Assembly (NCBI GenBank): GCA_934255435.1
Contig: CAKQNZ010000023.1
Span: forward strand, 1-19,046
Direction of reading: 5' to 3'
Origin: an uncultured Clostridia bacterium
Lineage (GTDB): Bacteria > Bacillota > Clostridia > Peptostreptococcales > Anaerovoracaceae
Length of the DNA: 19,046 bases
The position numbers were made by a program, and so were the translations under genes. Below, piece by piece: positions 16,167 through 19,046 of the stretch (position 1 is the stretch's first letter; each line of letters begins with the position of its first letter). Below the pieces are notes generated by a model, which was not told where the DNA came from, did no database searches, and saw nothing but the letters and a program-made list of their open reading frames with translations.

Positions 16167-17339
16167 TCAGTCGTTCATATAAGGGAATTTCCTGAATTTG
16201 CATCCGGATACACCTTCACTGATAAGCCTCATGTATGTCTCTTCGTACATAGTCTTCAGATCTGCCCGAAGTTCCAGCATCTCCTGGACTGCTGTAAGCT
16301 GATCTTTCGGATGCATCTCCTCAGGCGAACCGTTGTGGTAGACTTTTTTGAGCTTCGCCTGCAGCGGATGTGCTCTGTCCCACTGGTTCAGCATATTTAT
16401 CAGTGCACCTTCAGCCTGATCCACGCCGTCAAGAGGAGAATATCCCATCATCTCAAGATAATCATCCAGCACAGGCTGTGTCATCCCCAGTGCCAGACAC
16501 ATGGAAATATGCGCTTTCTTTGTCTTAGGGATATATTTTATGCTGGATGTTATATTGCCGTACGCACCGTCCATGACATTTATCGTTTCAGGCGATCCTG
16601 ACAGATAATTTATCATCGAATCATCCAGATACCCTCTCAGGGAGCTCATGGTCCATTTGCGCTGCCTGTCGTCATAGAGGTTCTTTATCTCAAGTATCCT
16701 GGTGACATAAAGATGCAGCAGACGTCTTGGTTTGACATATGCTGTCTTGAAAGCGTCTATATTCTCGACGATAAAACTGCGAAGACCTGCAAAATCTTTA
16801 TCGTAGGCGATATGCTCCATACCGCTCTGCAGTATCACAGTATCCACGTCATCAGTCTTCAGATCGTTCCAGACGTCATTGTATATCTCCGCCACAGCTT
16901 TCTGACACGAATCATAAAGGCTGTAGTAGTTGGTGTCTGTGCTGCGATCATTACAGTTCACTGTTATGAGATATATCCATATCAGATCACTGAGCACGTC
17001 CTTGACGTAAAGCTTTCTCTTGGCTCCATATTTGGAAAGCCACCTGTTTATAGTATCGAGAGGCAGTTTGTACGCCATGCCTACGCCGATGAAAGTATCC
17101 CGCATTTTCGGCATTTTCTTGTAAAAGCCGGGCTGAGCGGACGGCTCCGTGTCTATGTACCTGCACACGTCTTCAAAGGATATGCCGGTATCTTCTGAAA
17201 GTGCTTTGAGCTCGGCACGCCATTTCTTTGATCTGTAATTCGAAAACAGCTCCCACCATGCAGCTTTGACGTCATCCACATCGTGCTTGCCGTCTTCAGC
17301 ATATCGTCTCGCATATTCTGTATTACATTTTTCTTCCAT
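16167..17339 (-). CDS. Unrecognised 390-aa protein with two HTH-like modules
   Basis: I cannot name this gene. It is a soluble, mostly helical protein with no signal peptide or membrane segment. It seems to contain a duplicated module. One copy is at about residues 77-126 (MPKMRDTFIGVGMAYKLPLD, NRWLSKYGAKRKLYVKD), the other at 271-320 (IPKTKKAHISMCLALGMTQP, LDDYLEMMGYSPLDG). Both follow the pattern P-x-(R/K) ... hydrophobic helix ... turn ... L-x-x-(Y/M)G, which resembles C-terminal helix-turn-helix-like parts of some clostridial XRE-type proteins. The first is preceded by LKALSEDTGISFEDVCRYI, itself HTH-like. A DNA-binding or adaptor role is inference. The start at 17339 is preceded at 9 bases by ten G (17349-17358), which replaces a normal ribosome binding site. 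Neighbours: PAP2 phosphatase upstream, LytTR regulator and kinase downstream. Confidence 0.78.
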   Translation of the reverse strand: MEEKCNTEYARRYAEDGKHDVDDVKAAWWELFSNYRSKKWRAELKALSEDTGISFEDVCRYIDTEPSAQPGFYKKMPKMRDTFIGVGMAYKLPLDTINRWLSKYGAKRKLYVKDVLSDLIWIYLITVNCNDRSTDTNYYSLYDSCQKAVAEIYNDVWNDLKTDDVDTVILQSGMEHIAYDKDFAGLRSFIVENIDAFKTAYVKPRRLLHLYVTRILEIKNLYDDRQRKWTMSSLRGYLDDSMINYLSGSPETINVMDGAYGNITSSIKYIPKTKKAHISMCLALGMTQPVLDDYLEMMGYSPLDGVDQAEGALINMLNQWDRAHPLQAKLKKVYHNGSPEEMHPKDQLTAVQEMLELRADLKTMYEETYMRLISEGVSGCKFRKFPYMND

Positions 17340-17348
17340 TTAACTTGA

Positions 17349-17358
17349 CCCCCCCCCC
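17349..17358 (-). repeat. G10 homopolymer at the ribosome binding site
   Basis: Ten consecutive C on the plus strand (ten G in the mRNA) end 9 bases before the ATG at 17339. It is the only candidate ribosome binding site for the 390-aa gene. Runs of this length change size easily during replication, so this may be a translational on/off or tuning switch. Confidence 0.9.
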
Positions 17359-17370
17359 GCCAGTTTTTTT

Positions 17371-17376
17371 ACTATA
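17371..17376 (-). promoter_or_regulatory. Likely -10 box of the 390-aa gene
   Basis: TATAGT on the minus strand, 32 bases before the start codon. Transcription would begin around 17364, making the leader little more than the G10 tract. I see no good -35 box 16-18 bases further up. Confidence 0.35.
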
Positions 17377-17387
17377 CTGAAAATTCC

Positions 17388-17462
17388 CTTTCTGATTATC
17401 TCAGTATGTCTTGATTTTGTTTGTTCTGTTGGTTTCCTGATGATATGCAGGAAATCAGAAAG
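17388..17462. repeat. Nested inverted repeats between the PAP2 and 390-aa genes
   Basis: Outer arms CTTTCTGATT (17388-17397) and AATCAGAAAG (17453-17462) are perfect 10-bp complements 55 bases apart. Inside, TTTCCTG (17433-17439) pairs with CAGGAAA (17448-17454). The inner and outer right arms share two bases, so the two stems partly exclude each other. No T run follows, so it is not a plain terminator. Confidence 0.6.
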
Positions 17463-17488
17463 ATCCGCTGCATCATGTTTTTACCGTG

Positions 17489-17983
17489 CTATATGAGATA
17501 GAAACCGGTAAGTCCGCAGGCTGCCCCCAGGACTGCGCCTGTGATGACATCCGCCGGGAAATGGACTCCGCCTGCCACTCTTGCTGCTGCCAGCACGATA
17601 CCCGCTGCAGCCAGTGCGATGCCTGCCGGATGGCAGAAGTAGTATACTGTGGCTGCTATGACGAATATGGAAAATACATGTCTGCTGGGCATGGACTTTC
17701 CCTTCGTATCTTTTTTTATTACCGGTGAGATACCGAAGACTTCATATGGTCTTGGTGCGTTGTAAAGATATCTGAAAATGCTGAGCAATATAAAAGATAT
17801 ACCCGGCACTGCCACAGCACGGACGAGCTCTCCGCTCCTGCCTGCTGCCAGCACGATAAGAAGCACAGGGTATGCCAGATAAGCCAGCTTCGTAAACACG
17901 CCGTCGCATATGAGCACTATGTTTTTAAGTATGCCTGAACTTTGTATGCTCCGGATCATATTCTCATATGTTTCTTTCTTCAT
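17489..17983 (-). CDS. PAP2-superfamily membrane phosphatase
   Basis: A 164-aa integral membrane protein of the type that removes phosphate from phosphatidic acid or undecaprenyl pyrophosphate on the outer face of the membrane. The three family motifs are present in the right order: RYLYNAPRPYE (residues 71-81, KxxxxxxRP-like), MPSRHVFS (98-105, the PSGH block with Arg for Gly), and RVAGGVHFPADV (135-146, catalytic His141). Hydrophobic segments lie at about 31-48, 53-70, 104-117, 120-135 and 146-163. Start: ATG at 17983 is chosen because AGAGG lies 10 bases upstream and the promoter is upstream of it. An in-frame ATG at 18043 lies inside the terminator of the preceding gene and cannot be the true start. 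Substrate is not decidable. Confidence 0.9.
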   Translation of the reverse strand: MKKETYENMIRSIQSSGILKNIVLICDGVFTKLAYLAYPVLLIVLAAGRSGELVRAVAVPGISFILLSIFRYLYNAPRPYEVFGISPVIKKDTKGKSMPSRHVFSIFVIAATVYYFCHPAGIALAAAGIVLAAARVAGGVHFPADVITGAVLGAACGLTGFYLI

Positions 17984-18003
17984 CGCTCTCTCACCTCTGA
18001 TAC

Positions 18004-18033
18004 ATTTTACCATAAATGATACATATACGTCAA
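18004..18033 (-). promoter_or_regulatory. Promoter of the PAP2 gene
   Basis: On the minus strand TTGACG (18028-18033) and TAAAAT (18004-18009) are 18 bases apart, ending about 20 bases before the chosen ATG. The -35 box overlaps the foot of the flavodoxin terminator. Confidence 0.7.
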
Positions 18034-18063
18034 AAGAAGACATGTTTTGCCATGTCTTCTTTT
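18032..18063 (-). terminator. Terminator after the flavodoxin gene
   Basis: A perfect 13-bp stem (AAAAGAAGACATG, 18032-18044, and CATGTCTTCTTTT, 18051-18063) with a 6-base loop, 30 bases past the flavodoxin stop, ending in TTTT in the direction of transcription. Confidence 0.9.
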
Positions 18064-18093
18064 GTATTGTCAGCTATAGGAGGGGGCTGTAAG

Positions 18094-18516
18094 TTATACC
18101 AGTGCAGCTCCGAGGTTCTTGCATTCTTCTACTGCGCTGTCATCAGGATAATCGTTGCAGATGACATAGTCGCACGCCATGTCTGCACCATCATTTTCGC
18201 ATTCTGCTGCCCAGTTTCTCATCCATTCGCCGTCTCCCCAGCCGTATGAACCGAAGAGAGCAATCTTCTTGTCCTTGAGTTTTGCCTTGCAGTTATCGAA
18301 CATAGGCTGGAACTCGTTTTCTTCCAGGATCTCATCACCCATTGACGGACAGCCAAAAGCCACCGCATCATATGTATCCATAGCATCTGCGTTGAATTCT
18401 GATGCTGTCAGCAGTGCTGCTTCCCCGCCTTTGCCTGTAATACCTTCTGCAACAGCCTTTGCCATTGCTTCTGTGTTGCCTGTGCCGCTCCAGTATACTA
18501 CTGCTACTTTACTCAT
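18094..18516 (-). CDS. Flavodoxin
   Basis: A 140-aa small FMN-binding electron carrier, replacing or complementing ferredoxin in low-potential redox steps in the cytosol. The phosphate loop WSGTGNTEAMA (residues 9-19) is canonical. The first isoalloxazine loop, FGCPSMGDE (54-62), and the second, SYGWGDGEWM (89-98), are both present; FQPMF lies between. Length is typical for short-chain flavodoxins. The start has AGG 9 bases upstream. It follows the DUF3793 gene by 81 bases with no clear promoter of its own, a pairing seen in many Clostridia, so the two may share a transcript and a function. Confidence 0.96.
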   Translation of the reverse strand: MSKVAVVYWSGTGNTEAMAKAVAEGITGKGGEAALLTASEFNADAMDTYDAVAFGCPSMGDEILEENEFQPMFDNCKAKLKDKKIALFGSYGWGDGEWMRNWAAECENDGADMACDYVICNDYPDDSAVEECKNLGAALV

Positions 18517-18573
18517 TTTAAATTACCTGCCTTTCATTCTTTAGGTTTTTTTCTTTCTTTATTTATCTGTAAA

Positions 18574-18596
18574 TGCCATCAGGTCTTTCGATGGCA
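18574..18596 (-). terminator. Weak hairpin after the DUF3793 gene
   Basis: TGCCATC and GATGGCA form a 7-bp stem with a 9-base loop directly after the stop codon. Only three T follow on the minus strand, so it may be a partial terminator or an mRNA-stability hairpin between two co-transcribed genes. Confidence 0.4.
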
Positions 18597-18597
18597 G

Positions 18598-19046
18598 CTA
18601 TACAGCTACTACCAGTTTTTCCAGAGACATGTGTCTGCTGAAACATTCTGCATAGACCCTTGAGCATTTAGCATACTGATCGAATTTTTTCTGTGCCTCT
18701 TCCTCATCCCCGTATACTTTCCATGTGCCTACACACTTGGCGTCCTTCGCATCGTTTTCGATGAAGCCTCTGACGTCCTCCGGAGGATATCCCAGGAACA
18801 GACCTATTTCATGAGGAAATTCCTCGTTCCTGTTGACTCTTCTGATGAGTTCGATGATGCATCTGTCACAGTCTTCGACAGGATATCCCTCTTTCGAGAG
18901 GATAGTCTTAACTAACTCATTCTCAAAATCTTTTCTGAGTTTAGCCGGTCTGTACATATATATCAGAGCTCTGCCGCCTCTGCATCTCAGTATCGCTGTC
19001 CTGAGTCCTTTTTCTGCGAATTTTGCATTGAGGGCGCGTATAGTCC
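18598..19046 (-). CDS. DUF3793 family protein, 5' end outside window
   Basis: The reading frame stays open past the ATG at 18957 to the right edge of the window, and the upstream codons read like the family (TIRALNAKFAEKGLRTAIL, then RALIYMYRPAKL), so the true start lies outside. At least 148 residues are visible. Signatures of DUF3793: YMYRPAKL, the central FPHEIGLFLGYPPEDVRGFI, then KCVGTWKVYGDEEEAQKKFDQYAKCSRVY, and a hydrophobic end LEKLVVAV. Cysteines in CDRC and in the two KC positions could bind metal. Biochemical function is unknown; it often neighbours flavodoxin and metal-related genes in Clostridia, which suggests a redox or metal role (inference). Confidence 0.9.
   Translation of the reverse strand, partial: TIRALNAKFAEKGLRTAILRCRGGRALIYMYRPAKLRKDFENELVKTILSKEGYPVEDCDRCIIELIRRVNRNEEFPHEIGLFLGYPPEDVRGFIENDAKDAKCVGTWKVYGDEEEAQKKFDQYAKCSRVYAECFSRHMSLEKLVVAV

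Noticed and set aside
17984..18043. Longer start of the PAP2 gene at 18043
   Set aside because: That ATG lies in the stem of the flavodoxin terminator and upstream of the gene's own promoter.

Overview
The window reads like a piece of chromosome from an anaerobic, low-to-mid GC Bacillota of the class Clostridia, perhaps near Lachnospiraceae or Anaerovoracaceae. This is inferred from the valS-folC gene order, a DUF3793 gene beside a flavodoxin, an SSB-like protein with two OB folds, strong AGGAGG-type ribosome binding sites, and clostridial-style secreted proteins (GH25+SH3, C1A protease+FN3, BIG2). I saw no rRNA, tRNA, CRISPR array, transposase or phage gene. All genes except one (9892-10803) lie on the minus strand, so transcription runs from high to low coordinates. 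No stretch longer than 300 bases lacks a gene. The longest gaps are 15875-16166 and 14895-15148, and both carry promoters and terminators.

Transcribed first (right edge): the 5'-truncated DUF3793 gene (18598-19046), a flavodoxin (18094-18516) with a strong hairpin terminator, and a PAP2-type membrane phosphatase (17489-17983) with its own promoter. Next comes an accessory-looking signalling block: an unrecognised 390-aa protein with two related helix-turn-helix-like modules, whose leader holds a run of ten G at the ribosome binding site (16167-17339); an orphan LytTR regulator whose receiver domain has lost its phosphorylation residues (15149-15874); a transmembrane Ser/Thr kinase with extracellular BIG2 domains and a Ser-rich tail (13044-14894); and, 28 bases after it, a secreted papain-like cysteine protease with FN3 repeats (10904-13015). 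The kinase and protease look like one transcript.

A strong shared hairpin (10867-10905) separates this block from the single plus-strand gene, a secreted BIG2 protein (9892-10803) with a perfect TATAAT box.

Left of the divergent promoter region is a housekeeping operon on the minus strand: a standalone LarC N-terminal-domain protein, an SseB-domain protein, valyl-tRNA synthetase, FolC, a diacylglycerol-kinase-family lipid kinase and a GNAT acetyltransferase, several of them overlapping by one to a few bases. It is followed by the two-OB-fold SSB-like gene, then a secreted GH25 muramidase with its own promoter, then the start of a phosphoglucomutase/phosphomannomutase that runs off the left edge.

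The items most worth checking are the truncated and frameshifted C-terminal coiled coil of ValS, the G10 tract as a possible phase-variation switch, and the kinase/protease/degenerate-regulator/HTH-repeat block as a possible undescribed surface-signalling system.
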